Notes: a model not told the origin generated them from the letters alone. 64,000 nucleotides of DNA from Ailanthus altissimus (GCA_946807835.1 OX327697.1:9253001-9317000); one strand, 5' to 3'; counted from the first letter of the stretch, positions 10,705 through 21,360 are shown. Translations and numbers: made by a program.

Positions 10705-11511
10705 TTTTGTTTTTAAGGTAAATCACGTCAAGCGAGAAAAATTTATTGAAAGATTAAAAAAAAAAATTACAATTTAGGGGGGACATAATGGGCCTTACCC
10801 CATAAAATGCTCATAATGTCAAAATAAAAAAAAATAATAAGGAAGTTTAATAAGATTACAACCATTTAAAATAGATCAATGAAATTTATAATTGAGGTAA
10901 TCATTGACATCTTTATATAACAAATATAAGATTTCAGATGGTGAACACACCTACCATATAAGATCATCATAGTTCAAGCCAATGTTTGTCAAGCAGTCCG
11001 CAATACTGTTGCTTTTTCTAAAAGAATAAACAAAGCAAAAATATATATTAGACACACACCACTGACAATTCTTCCATCTAGTAATAAGATTCTAAGGATG
11101 ATTCAACTTTGGATTAGAAAAGAAATTGATCAAGAGTAAAGAATCAGTTTCTAGAATCAATCTATGCCAATCACGAGCATAAGCTATATCAATAGCTATG
11201 ATCGCTCTCATTATTTCAGCATAAAATATTGTCTCAATCTGTAATGGATAAGAAAAGCCTCTGAAGAAAGTACCTCTTTCATCATGAAAAACTCCCCCAC
11301 AAGCTACTTTTTTTGGATTACTTTTAGAAAATCCGTATGTATTTACTTTAATCCATCCATCAGGGAGGAAATTCCAGAAGATCACAAAAATTTTTTAGTG
11401 CGACCAAGCTTAGGGTTTATACCCAATCCCTCTAAGATAAATCGGTCCTCGCCAAAAGAAATAAATCCAGGACATAAACCTGTGAAAAAATGAATATGAG
11501 CAAAGCAATCT
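10705..11511 (-). mobile_element. 5'-truncated LINE fragment inserted in exon 1 of the bHLH gene
   Basis: On the minus strand the sequence holds an L1 RNase H domain (11092-11385), an untranslated end, and a short A-rich tail that appears on the + strand as ttttgttttt (10705-10714). The bHLH exon reading stops here and resumes at 11512. Flanks gcatcattttg (10699-10709) and gcaatctttg (11505-11514) resemble each other and may be a decayed target duplication. Confidence 0.65.
11092..11385 (-). pseudogene. RNase H domain of the inserted LINE
   Basis: Reads FLPDGWIKVNTYGFSKSN, then VACGGVFHDERGTFFRGFS, then FYAEIMRAIIAIDIA, then LILETDSLLLINFF. These are the blocks of the RVT_3 RNase H found at the C-terminus of plant L1 LINEs. 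The first catalytic Asp (normally NTDG) is Tyr, so the domain is probably inactive. The reading extends upstream with shifts to about 11500. This is a different LINE family from the one at 2676-9720. Confidence 0.75.
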
Positions 11512-11543
11512 TTGCTCAGCTTTAAGAAGAATAAGAAGCTTTC

Positions 11544-11707
11544 TGAAAGAGCCCATCCGTCCCCGTGTAAGGTATTGTCCGCTTTAGGGTTCACGCACGC
11601 TTCCGCTGCGCTACCTTGTCCCCTCACGGCTTTGTCCTTTATGGGCGAAACGAATCACCATCCCCAAAAGGCACTTTGTAAGGGTAGGGGGGATTTGGGT
11701 CATTACA
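11544..11707 (-). repeat. TRIM LTR (3' LTR in element orientation)
   Basis: Matches 11755-11902 closely across the gtccccgtg..ggtattgtccgcttt and ccttgtcccctcacg blocks. An internal deletion next to its outer end shortens it to 164 bp. Confidence 0.85.
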
Positions 11708-11740
11708 ATACCCCCCACCACCGAAACAGAGCCATCCTCG

Positions 11741-11752
11741 GCTCTGATACCA
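11741..11752 (-). other. TRIM primer-binding site
   Basis: gctctgatacca on the + strand is the exact reverse complement of tggtatcagagc (tRNA-iMet). Confidence 0.9.
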
Positions 11753-11754
11753 AA

Positions 11755-11966
11755 TGAAAGAGCCCACCCGTCCCCGTGCAAGGTATTGTCCGCTTTGGGG
11801 TTCACGCACACTTCCGTTGCACTACCTTGTCCCCTCACGACTTTATCCTTTATGGGCGGAACGAATCACCATCTCCAAAAGGTGTCTCGCAAGGGTAGAG
11901 GAAATTTTTCCTTATAAGGCTTTCACTTTAAACGAGTTTGCCCGATGTAGAATTTCAGTCATTACA
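11755..11966 (-). repeat. TRIM LTR (5' LTR in element orientation)
   Basis: 212 bp, tg...ca ends, followed on the minus strand 2 bp later by the primer-binding site. Confidence 0.85.
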
Positions 11967-12186
11967 CTTTCTCACTATAGAATAATAGAGAATTTTAATT
12001 ACTGTGATACTTCAAACGACTATAAATTCATGATAAACTGTATTACAAAGGAAAATCTTGGTGACTGGTTATACACTGAAGCAACTGTAGTCACTGATAC
12101 TGTCTTGGACTCACAATCACAAGATGCAAAAAGGGTTAAACGTCCCCATACGGTACTTTAATTTATTTTTCGTCATTAATTGCACA

Positions 12187-12921
12187 TGTGAGAATATTGA
12201 TTAAAAATCATCGGAATATGATTTGGGGTTCAAGCTAAGTGCGTAGGGTGTGCATGGATCAAAGATGGACGCGAAAGGAGGCAAAAAATGAAAAAGGGCG
12301 CGTCAGGCACGGGCGCCGCGGTGACCAGACGTGGGCGCCGCGCCGCCAAGATGCCAGCGCCACAGCGCTGAGCAGAAAGCGCACCAGCACCGCGGTGACG
12401 AGAGCCCAGCACCGCGGCGCTAGAGACGGGAACAGTGTCCCGAAAATAGGAAACTTCCTAATTTCGTCTCCCTCTTGCTCCAGGACTCCCTAATACGATT
12501 CCCACACGTATAGGGTAAACCTAGGTCATCCTAAAGCCTATATAAAGTCTACTAATTGGCTTGTAAACACATCTTTGTAATCAAGTAAGAGATCTTTGTG
12601 ATCAACTAATAATCTTGACAATCTTTGTGATAAACAAGAGATCGTAGTGGTTCTTTGTGAGAGAAAATCCTTAAAGTAAAAGAGAGAGTTTTCTTTGTGA
12701 TTTTTCTTATAAAAGGCATACTTTATGAGTGCCTTGAGATTCATAACAAGAGAAGAGTGTGATCTTGATCCACCATGGACGTAGGCAAGTTACCGAACCA
12801 CGTAATTTTTTTGTGTGTTCTTCTTCTACCCCTTTCTCTATTTATTTATTAGTAACTTATTCTGCATTATTATATTGCTTAGGTGAATTGTTTTGTTTGT
12901 TTGTGTGCTTTCGCTTCAACA
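12187..12921 (+). repeat. 5' LTR of Copia A2
   Basis: 735 bp, tgtgagaata...gcttcaaca. A GC-rich block (12296-12425, words such as gcgccgcg and caccgcgg) lies in U3. A TATA-like ctatataaag at 12538-12547 would start transcription near 12570. Short tctttgtgatc-like repeats follow in the transcribed part (12570-12700). Confidence 0.93.
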
Positions 12922-12924
12922 AAC

Positions 12925-12936
12925 TGGTATCAGAGC
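12925..12936 (+). other. Primer-binding site of Copia A2
   Basis: tggtatcagagc, exact tRNA-iMet complement, 3 bp after the 5' LTR and 17 bp before the gag ATG. Confidence 0.95.
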
Positions 12937-12953
12937 TTTAGTTTTAAGTAGAC

Positions 12954-13770
12954 ATGGCCACACCCAAGTATGAGGTAGAGAAATTCAATGGCACGAATGA
13001 CTTCAATCTGTGGAAGATGAAGGTTAGGGCGTTAATGGTGAGCCAAAGGCTTGGTTCGGCATTAGAGGAGACTGCAGCTCCATCTAGTGATGAAGAGAAG
13101 ATGCCAAAGTCATCTAGAGTAGAAGCAGAAAGAAGGGACATTCAAGAAATAGCTCATAGTACAATCTTTCTGTCATTGAGCGATGATGTATTAAAAGAAG
13201 TAGCAGGTGAGATGATGGCAATAGATCTTTGGAGAAAGCTTGACTCTCTTTATATAAGGAAATCGTTGGCCAACAGATTACATATAAAGAAAAAGATATA
13301 TCAGCTATCCATGTTAGAGGGGACGCCGATGAAAGATCATATAGACGCCTTCAATAAGATCATATTTGATCTTGAGTCTATCAACATGAAGATAGAAGAT
13401 GAAGATAAAGCAATTATCCTGCTGAGTTCACCCCCCAAGAGCTATGAGAATTTTGTTGATACGCTACTCTACGGCAGAGAGAGTTTAAGGATGAGTGATG
13501 TAAAATCATCATTAAACTCAAAGTTATTAGGAAAGTAGACCGAGGGCAATGCAGAAAGTCTATCTGTAAGAGGAAGGCCCTCATATAGAGATGGAAAGAA
13601 AAAAGGCTCAAGGTCGAAGTCTAGGACTCCTAGGAAGTGCTATTGTTGCAAGAAAGAGGGGCACTTCATAAATGACTATCCTGAGAAGAGAACACAAGAT
13701 AAAAAGAAAGCGGATGCTGCACTTGCCTATGATGATAGCTATGACAGCGCAGAGACACTCGTCGCTACTG
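12954..13770 (+). pseudogene. Copia A2 gag (one internal stop)
   Basis: Gag coats the element RNA. ATG at 12954 opens MATPKYEVEKFNGTNDF and stays open for 194 codons until a TAG at 13536. The frame then resumes unchanged through a Lys/Arg/Ser-rich stretch to a zinc knuckle CYCCKKEGHFINDY (13638-13680), in which the last Cys of C-x2-C-x4-H-x4-C is Tyr, and on into protease without a break. The UBN2-type Gag core includes LANRLHIKKKIYQLSMLEG and a DFNLWKMKVRALM start. Apart from the stop and the knuckle change it is well preserved. Whether the TAG is a mutation or a programmed stop cannot be told from one copy, but A1 lacks a stop at the matching place. Confidence 0.88.
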
Positions 13771-16700
13771 ATGGTATGAACTCTGAACAATGGGTTCTTG
13801 ATTCTGGTTGTACTTTTCACATGTGCCTACACAAGTCCTGGTTTACAAATTTCCAGCCTATTAGTGGTGGTAAGGTGTTAATGGGTAATGACATTACATG
13901 TCAGATGATGGGAATTGGTAGTGTTAAGTTTAGGCTGCATGATGGGCGAGTAAGAGAGTTGACAGATGTTAGGTATGTTCCTGACTTGAAGAGATATTTG
14001 ATCTCACTAGGGACTTTAGACCAAATGGGTGTTCCATCAAGATCGACAGAGGGATTTTAAGAGTTTTGCAAGGTTCCATGGTGGTGATGAAAGGAGAAAA
14101 GCGCAAAGGTGTTTATGTGCTTAAGGGTGAAGTCATGAGCGGTTCTGCACTATTTTCTGTAGATGATGAGAGTATGCAAACTAAGTTGTGGCATCTTAGG
14201 TTGACATATCTAGGTGAGAGAAACCTAAAGGAGTTATATAGTCAAAAGGCATTTGGAGAGGATAAGTTCCAGCCTTTAGAATTTTGTGAGCATTGTGTGC
14301 TAGGGAAAGCACATAGAGTGAGGTTCAGTACCAGCGAGCATAAGATTAAGGGGACTCTTGACTACATACACTCAGATCTTTGGGGACCAGCTCAGACGGC
14401 TACTCGTGGTGGTGCCAGGTATTTTCTCAGCTTGATTGATGACTATTCGAGGAAGCTGTAGGTCTATATGTTGAAGAGCAAGGATCAAGCCTTTGAATTA
14501 TTCAAGACTTGGAAAATTCTTGTTGAGAATCAGACTGGCAAAAGAGTGAAGAAGTTGAGAACTGACAACGGCCTCGAATTTTGTAACAGAGAGTTTGATG
14601 GGTTTTGTGCCAAGCATGGGATTGCAAGGCATAGAACGGTAAGATTAACACCGCAGCAGAATGGGGTAGCTGAGAGGATGAACAGAACCCTACTTGAAAG
14701 GGTTAGATGCATGCTTACCAATGCAAAGATGTCCAAGACATTATGGGGAGAAGCTGTAGTGACTACAACTTACTTGTTTAATAGAAGTCCTTCCTCAGCA
14801 ATTGACTTCAAGATGCCAGAAGAGAAATGGTTTGGCAATCCTCCGAAGTATGACCACTTCAGAATATTTGGTTGCCCTACCTTTGTACATGTTAAGGAGG
14901 GGAAGTTGGAACCTAGAGCTATCAAAGGGGTATTCATAGGATATCCCGAAGGAGTAAAAGGATACAAGGTGTGGTGTAAAGACTTAACACCACAAAGAAG
15001 TATCATAAGCCGTGATGTGACATTCGATGAGATGACGATGATGAAAACCTCTCATGAAGATGAGAAAGAAGAACCTGTGATCAAGGAAGACTCAGCACCC
15101 GAGTCAATAGAAGTTGAAGTAACGCCTGAAAATGGATCTGATATGCCCCCAGATCAACATTTCAACAAGGAGATCCTTGAAGATGAACCAAGAACACCGG
15201 CAAGTTTCTCCAAGTCCACCCAAAAGAAGACTAAAACTCCTGAGTTGGAACTTGAAGAGTACCAGCTTGCTAGAGACAGGCTAAGGAGAACGATCAACCC
15301 ACCAGTCAGGTATGCACAAGCAGACTTAGTTACTTATGCATTTAATTCTGCTTACACTCTTGAGTATGATGAGCCTAGGACATATGGTGAAGCTATGAAA
15401 AGTGAAAACAAGAAAGAATAGCAGCAGGCCATGGAAGAATAAATTTTTTCTCTTAAGAAGAACAATACCTGGAAGTTGGTGGAGAGACCTCAAAAGAAGC
15501 TAGTCGGGTGCAAGTGGGTGTATAAGGTGAAGGAGGGGATATCGGGAATTGAGCCTAGAAGATTCAAGGCTAGGTTAGTAGCACAAGGTTTTACTCAGAG
15601 AGAGGGAGTTGATTTTCATGAGATATTTTCTCCAGTTGTCAAGCATACATCTATTAGGATTTTGTTAGCCATGTGTGCAAACCTTGATTTACATCTAGAG
15701 CAGATGGATGTAAAGATAGCTTTTCTACATGGAGAGCTTGAAGAAACGATATACATGGCACAACCGCAAGGGTTCGAGGAGCCCAAAAAAGAAGATCATG
15801 CTTGTTTGCTAAAGAAGTCATTGTACGGGTTAAAGCAATCACCTAGACAGTGGTATAGGAGCTTTGATGAGTTTATGATGGCTTATGGTTTTAGTAGTAG
15901 CAAGTATGACGGATGCATGTGCTTCAAGAACATGAGTTGTGGGATGATGTATTTGCTTTTATACGTCGATGATATGTTGATCGCATGCAAGAATATGGAA
16001 GAAATACAGAAGCTCAAGAAGCAGTTGAGTGGCAAGTTTGAAATAAAGGATTTGGGAGCAGCGAAGAGAATTTTGGGTATGGATATTTTGAGGGAAAGAA
16101 GAGATGTTATCTTCTTGTCCCAACAGCGATATATAGTCAAAATGTTGGAGAAGTTTGGTATGTCAAACGCGAAGGCTGTCTCTACTCCTTTGGCCATGCA
16201 TTTCAGACTTTCAGCAGCACAGTCGCCGACATCCGATGAAGAAAAACTGCAGATGAGCAAAGTACCATATACAAGCGCTGTAGGGAGCATCATGTATGCA
16301 ATGGTTTGCACAAGACCAGACATAGCACAGGCTGTAAGTGTGGTGAGTAGATATATGGCGAATCCAAAAAAAGATCACTGGCTTGCAGTAAAGTGGATTC
16401 TGAGATATCTCAAGGGAACGTCGAATCACGGGTTAGTGTATAAGAGGGATTAGGACAGCAATGAAATGGTAAGAAGGTACGTAGACTCAGATTATGCAGG
16501 TGATCTTAACAAGAGAAGATCGTTAATGGGCTACGTATTCACAGTGTTTGGGTGTAGTGTGTGTGTTGGAGATCAGTTCTACAACATGTGGTTGCACTAT
16601 CTACCACAGAGGCAGAGTACATAGCTGTTGGAGAAGCTATTAAAGAAGCCGTGTGAGTAAAAAGCATATGCGCAAAGGTATTGACTAGTGAAGATGTGAA

Positions 16701-16938
16701 CACCGGTGTGTATTGTGATAGCCAAAGTGCCATACACCTAAGCAAGCATCAAGTGTTCCACGAGAGGTCGAAACACATTGATGTGAGGCTCCATTACATT
16801 CATGAGATTGTCCAAAATGGTGAAGTTAGTCTAACAAAAATAGTGTCATCTAAAAATCCTGCTGATATGTTGACTAAGCCACTACCCTCGGTTAAGTTCG
16901 TCCTATGCAAGGACTTAACCGGAGTCACTACTTTGTGA
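13771..16938 (+). pseudogene. Copia A2 pol: protease, integrase, reverse transcriptase, RNase H
   Basis: Protease: WVLDSGCTFHM (13792-13824) keeps the DSG triad. A frameshift near 14030 leads to the pre-integrase domain (CEHCVLGKAHR, 14287-14319) and the integrase core, with D in YIHSDLWGP (14365-14391), D in RTDNGLEF (14557-14580) and E in NGVAERMNRTLLE (14658-14696). Stops fall at 14459, 15419 and 15440. RT begins at about 15476 with CKWVYKVKEG, QMDVKIAFLHGELEE (15702-15746), LYGLKQSPRQWY and the catalytic YVDD (15964-15975). A stop at 16452 precedes RNase H, which reads YVDSDYAGDLNKRRS (16480-16524), shifts frame near 16560, and ends with CDSQSAIHLSKH and NPADMLTKPLP (16855-16887). All catalytic motifs are readable but no single polyprotein is possible. 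Confidence 0.92.
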
Positions 16939-17007
16939 AGGTGACTGAAAATGCGAAAATGAGAGATCGAGTTACTTTGTGGATGATTTTGAATCAAAGA
17001 GTGGATT

Positions 17008-17710
17008 TGTGAGAATATTGATTAAAAATCATCGGAATATGATTTGGGGTTCAAGCCAAGTGCGTAGGGTGTGCATGGATCGAAGACGGATGCGAAAAAC
17101 GAAGAAGGGCGCACCAGGCGCGGGCACCACAGCGACCAGGCGTGGGTGCCGCGGTGCCTAGAACAGAACCTGAGCGCCGCAGCGCTAAGCAAAAAGTGCG
17201 CCAGCGCCGCAGTGACGAGAGCCCAGCGCCGCGATGCTGGAGACGGAAACAGTGTCCCAAAATTAGGAAACTTCCTAATTTCATCTCCCACTTGCTCCAG
17301 GACTCCCTAATACGATTCCCACACATATAGGGTAAACCTAAGTCATCCTAAAGCCTATATAAAGGCTACCAATTGGCTTGTAAACACATCTTTGTGATAA
17401 AATAAGAGATCTTTGTGATCAACTAATAATCTTGACAATCTTTGTGATAAACAAGAGATCGTAGTGGTTCTTTGTGAGAGAAAATCCCTAGAGTAAAAGA
17501 GAAAGTTTTCTTTGTGATCTTTCTTATAAAAGGCATACTTTGTGAGTGCCTTGAGATTCATAATAAGAGAAGAGTGTGATCTTGATCGTAGGTAATTCTT
17601 TGTGTGTTCTTCTTCTACCCCTTTCTCTATTTATTTATTAGTAACTTATTCTACATTATTATATTGCTTGGGTGAATTATTTTGCTTGTTTGTGTGCTTC
17701 TATTTCAATA
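17008..17710 (+). repeat. 3' LTR of Copia A2, sense to the bHLH exons
   Basis: 703 bp, ends tatttcaata next to the gcaca duplication. Polypurine-like gaatcaaagagtgga lies just upstream (16991-17005). TATA-like ctatataaag at 17355-17364. Relative to the 5' LTR it has lost two short pieces near 17587-17600 (about 27 bp in all), one of which contains the only ATG of the transcribed leader (ccaccatggacg in the 5' LTR, 12771-12782). Confidence 0.93.
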
Positions 17711-17801
17711 GCACATATTAGCTCAATTTTCATTATTATCTTCTTCTTTTTTCTTATGTTATAATAATAAACATTAACGACTACTGGTTTCTCGGGGAGA
17801 G

Positions 17802-18448
17802 GCCATGCAAGCTCTGAAGAAGCAATGCTCAAGTACTACCACAACCAAAAAGCCTAAGCCGAAACCAGTTCCATATTCAAAGGACCCGCAAACTATTGCG
17901 GCCAAGGTTTTCTTTAAGTCTAAAATGAACCTAAAATATATATACTTCTAGAGTCAGCAATTATGTGTAAATTAAAAGAATGTTTTTCTTTCAGAATCGT
18001 AGAGAACGGATCAGTGAGCGGCTTAAGATACTGCAGGAACTGGTTCCTAATGGCTCCAAGGTTGGTTTATTGTTTTTGTTTGTATTTTACATTTATAAAA
18101 AACTAGTTTCCTGCTTAACTTTATTCTCTAAGTCTGAACATGTTGTCACATATATTTGTAGGTTGATTTGGTGACCATGTTGGAGAAAGCAATTAGCTAT
18201 GTCAAGTTTCTTCATCTGCAAGTAAAGGTATGATTTCATGCAATTTTTTTTTTCTATTTGCATTTCTTTTAATTTGAAGAAGAAAGGTTATTTTTAACTG
18301 TAAAATCTTTTGTTTAATGTTGCAGGTACTTGCAACAGATGAATTTTGGCCAGCTCCAGGTGAAAAAGCTCCTAATATTTCTCAAGTAAGGGAAGCCATT
18401 GATGTCATACTCTCATCTCAACGAGACAAGAACTCAAGCTCAAAGTAA
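17802..18448 (+). CDS. Exons 2-5 of the RHD6/RSL1-like gene: intact bHLH domain and C-terminus
   Basis: Exon 2 (17802-17906) holds MQALKKQCSSTTTTKKPK and DPQTIAAK. Exon 3 (17995-18060) begins NRRERISERLK (basic region and helix 1) and ends at PNGSK. Exon 4 (18162-18227) is VDLVTMLEKAISYVKFLHLQ (helix 2). Exon 5 (18326-18448) carries VLATDEFWPAPGEKAP and the tail to a TAA at 18446. Introns are 88, 101 and 98 bp with canonical ends. No stop or frameshift in 118 codons counted from the ATG at 17805. The basic region has the A-x-N-R-R-E-R pattern of the RSL subfamily. That these exons are undamaged while exon 1 is destroyed suggests recent loss or retained use. Confidence 0.85.
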
Positions 18449-20260
18449 TGGGTACACCAGAAGATAATAATTTACTTACAATAATAAAATATTTTCTCGC
18501 ACAAATTTGGAGGCAGTGAAGAGGTTTTACTTTAGAAGTTAGGTTGAAATTTAAGAATATATGACTAAATAGCATTTATCGTTTTTTTGTTTTTTAAAAT
18601 TTTCTTCCAAGATCTTGTAATGGATTGATATTGTGTTTTGATATGTAATAAGTGAGACAGCAGACCTTCTGATATTTTAATATTTTTTTGCATTCCCGGC
18701 GGGACTTATAGATCCCTCCTTAGATCCAAATCCTCTAACAATTTGAGTATGGTTTAGTTATTATTTACCGAAATATAATAACCAAACCACTCCTTTACCC
18801 TGATATGAACGAGATTCAAATTTTAAACCTTTTATACCAATTAAAATAATTTAACCATTTAAACTAAATGACACTTATAGGAACAATGATCACACAAATG
18901 CACTAAATTGTTATCTACCGCGAATATACCCATTAAGGGTATAATAGTAATTTTAACAACACTCATGATCAATCTTTACTAATAAATAAGGGGTTTATTG
19001 ATGAGAAAAACATCCGCTGATTGTATACAAGAAATTCTCTCTTAATAAAATTTCTAAGGATTTTCTCTCATCTCTCTACCAATCCTGTTGAGTTCATGAG
19101 CTACGAAGATCAAATTCCTCTTAACACTCACATTTTGACAATGATGGCAAGAAACCACAATAATAAATTTATCACAAATTTGAAAATTTCTTGCATCAAT
19201 CATATTTCTTATGACCTGCAGTCTTTCAAATATGCATATAATGATTAAAAGATGCATATGGTGGAGGTTTCGTTTTGCCTAGTTAAAATGGTAAAAAGAT
19301 TGAAATTGTTGTTGTATAGAAGCTGGATGTAATTTACCAACATAAGTTGAGTAGAATTTGTTCAGAAACAGTGGATCTGGCTGCTTAACAAGCAATTGTA
19401 ATTAAGCATGAGACTAGCAAAAAAGTTTTACTAAGCAGGAATGTAAGCAAATACTGTACTTAGCATACTTGAATATATAAATGTATAGTTTTATTGTTCA
19501 TCGTATAATTTGTACCTAAAGCATCAATATATTTGAAATTATGGAATCTACTACAAGGATAACAAATACAAAATAATATTTGATTGGAATTGATAAGCTG
19601 TTCCATCCCTATATTTGTCATTAACACTCTACAATATCTTTTGCACAGAGAATCATCGAAAGCGGCATGTGTTCATGCTACCAATAGATTATTCATTCAT
19701 AATAAAATAATTTTGACTATTATCTCTGAAGTTCTACAATATGATTTCCACGAGATATTATTTTCTTGCTCTTACATACTTTTCATTGTTGCGAAAAGTC
19801 CCTACGTCCTTCTGCAAGAAAGAGTACTCTGACGCTTAAGTTAGTAAATACATGATAAAAAAGTGTGCATGCATGTGAAAGGGAATTGTATTAAAGAGCC
19901 CAATAGGTCATTAGTTTTTGTGTGCTTTAATGGACATACTTTTTGTTCTAGGAATTTTGTGTATTTATACGAATGAAAAATAGCCGATGCATCTCTAATC
20001 AGCTTCTTGACTTTTTATAAGAGTTAAGATATAATAAGTTATTACATTAGTAATTATGATAATAAATCAAATAATGTTAGTTATAATTGGTATATAATCC
20101 TGAATTTAATGTGTTCCTAATAGTTTTCGGGTAACTTTATGTTGTTGAAATTTAATTCCTTATTAAATCTACGTTTTTGCCGTCTCTTGTAAAACTATTA
20201 TTCAATTTGTAATAATTGGAAATAGATATTGAGTTCGGCCTATTCCTGCCTCTTATGACT
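18449..20260. other. 3' flank of the bHLH gene and AT-rich spacer
   Basis: Immediately after the stop there are A/T-rich sequences suited to a 3' UTR (aataataaaatat near 18478-18492). The rest shows only short chance frames. No family recognised. Confidence 0.4.
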
Positions 20261-20995
20261 GTTTTGTGCTACAATAGCTAAGCGCAAGTATACGCTATCA
20301 TATCAAATAATACAAGATTTAAAGTCTAGATATCGTTCCTATAGGGATTATGTGATCTAATTCTTTCAATCAATAATAAAATTATAGCTACTTAACTTCT
20401 ATTCAACAAATTTAAATTCTGAAATTTATTTAACTTATCTAATTCTATCAATTTAATTAACCTAAACAATAACAAACAAGAGATAAATTCTTTAAAAGAT
20501 AATTTTCTATGGTATAGACTCATTCCCTAGTATTTCATTAGATTCATTAACCACTTAGTTAATCCCTTAATATAAATTATTGGCTTAGACACTAATCTCA
20601 TCACAAGCCTCTGTCGATGGTCAAGTGATTATATTATGCATTCTAATAATCACCAATATGTCTATGGCAATCAAATTAAAATGTAATTCATTAAGATCAA
20701 GTCTAAATTATGCCATACATGTCATTTAGGTATATGTCTATCCTACATGAAACTTATAGTCGTTACTCAATGATCATGCATCAAACGTTTTGAGGCTAAA
20801 CACATGAATCCCTTTGTAAAGTTCATCATAGTTCCTCAATCATTCAAAAGATTGATCAGTTATAATGAAAGTATTAAACTCAAGATAGAATAAATCAATT
20901 ATATGTATTAAGATCATAAACTAAGAATCAATGAAATCCAACTACATACTAGGTTTATATAGTCTAACATTAGAATAATAAGTATATGTTAGAGT
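20261..20995 (-). repeat. Athila-like LTR fragment
   Basis: Begins tgttttgtgc and soon carries aagcgcaagtatacgctatc (20281-20300) and gatatcgttcctataggga (20327-20345), the reverse complement of the conserved U5 block. Further matches to the solo LTR at 40036-41469 include the acactaat..cacaagcctc block (20589-20613). A minus-strand TATA-like block lies at 20958-20967. The sequence is cut at 20995 by another LTR, so U3 is missing. Confidence 0.6.
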
Positions 20996-21360
20996 TGGTG
21001 CTTACGTGTCATCCCTGAATGTACATATACTTATGTATTTATACATGTGTACATATTCATTCTATTGCTAATACCTATTTAAATGGTTTCATGCAATGTA
21101 ATATTATAGACATTGTATGCTCTGAAGGAGTTTAGATTTGATATAACGTAGTTTAGATAAAGGCCCACAATTGGCCACGCTGAGAGATATAAATTTTAAA
21201 TGTTAGCACAACTAATTGTTAGCTGGTTATAATACTCAGTGAAGATCTAATAGTTAGAGCCTTGTCTGTAATGGGACATAGACCTAGGAATATACTAGTA
21301 ACTGTATAGTTGCAAAAGTTGCAATCAGGTGCCAAAAAATATATTGACAAGAATGAAATA
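20996..21360 (+). repeat. LTR fragment of the TGTTGG/CCAACA family, + orientation
   Basis: Starts tgttagagttggtgcttacg, which is the reverse complement of the right end of the solo LTR at 49646-51737. Similarity continues for about 360 bp (for example agaatatactagtaactgta). It is head-to-head with the minus-oriented LTR at 21779-23654. Confidence 0.6.

Larger units (their letters stand above)
11544..11966 (-). mobile_element. TRIM (terminal-repeat retrotransposon in miniature), 423 bp
   Basis: Two direct repeats (11544-11707, 164 bp; 11755-11966, 212 bp), each tg...ca, surround a 47-bp middle. The middle carries an exact minus-strand primer-binding site (11741-11752) and a pyrimidine run whose complement is a polypurine tract (11708-11725). 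Flanked by perfect 5-bp duplications ctttc (11539-11543, 11967-11971). It has no coding capacity. The left repeat lacks about 48 bp present in the right one. Confidence 0.9.
12187..17710 (+). mobile_element. Copia A2: near-complete Tork-type Ty1/Copia element in intron 1 of the bHLH gene
   Basis: 5,524 bp with LTRs at 12187-12921 and 17008-17710, flanked by a perfect 5-bp target duplication gcaca (12182-12186 and 17711-17715). Order PBS, gag, protease, integrase, RT, RNase H, the Ty1/Copia order. Same family as A1. The LTR copies differ by many substitutions and by deletions in the 3' copy, so the insertion is not recent. Five or more in-frame stops and two frameshifts make it non-autonomous. 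It lies in sense with the host gene. Confidence 0.95.
10564..18448 (+). pseudogene. RHD6/RSL1-like bHLH transcription factor gene, broken by three retroelement insertions
   Basis: Class I RSL bHLH factors (RHD6, RSL1) switch on root-hair development in the nucleus. Exon 1 pieces: 10564-10707 (LGAENYQLAEEVHSLINFK...), 11512-11543 and 11972-12152 (ENLGDWLYTEATVVTDTV, KRPHT). Then exons 2-5 at 17802-17906, 17995-18060, 18162-18227 and 18326-18448, all with GT..AG borders and in phase. Exon 1 is split by a LINE piece and a TRIM, intron 1 by Copia A2. Removing the TRIM with one ctttc copy keeps the exon frame open. The codon at the expected start is ATA (10564), with an in-frame stop at 10555, so the ATG seems lost. 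Identity rests on remembered family sequence: the basic region, the VKVLATDEFWPA block after helix 2, and the SQVREAIDVILSSQRD tail are very characteristic. Full-length product is not expected. Confidence 0.85.

Noticed and set aside
17022..17326. Arg/Ala-rich open frames on both strands over the GC-rich LTR block (also 12230-12493 and 11382-11838)
   Set aside because: They arise from GC-rich LTR or TRIM sequence without stops; no protein family, and they overlap LTR structure.
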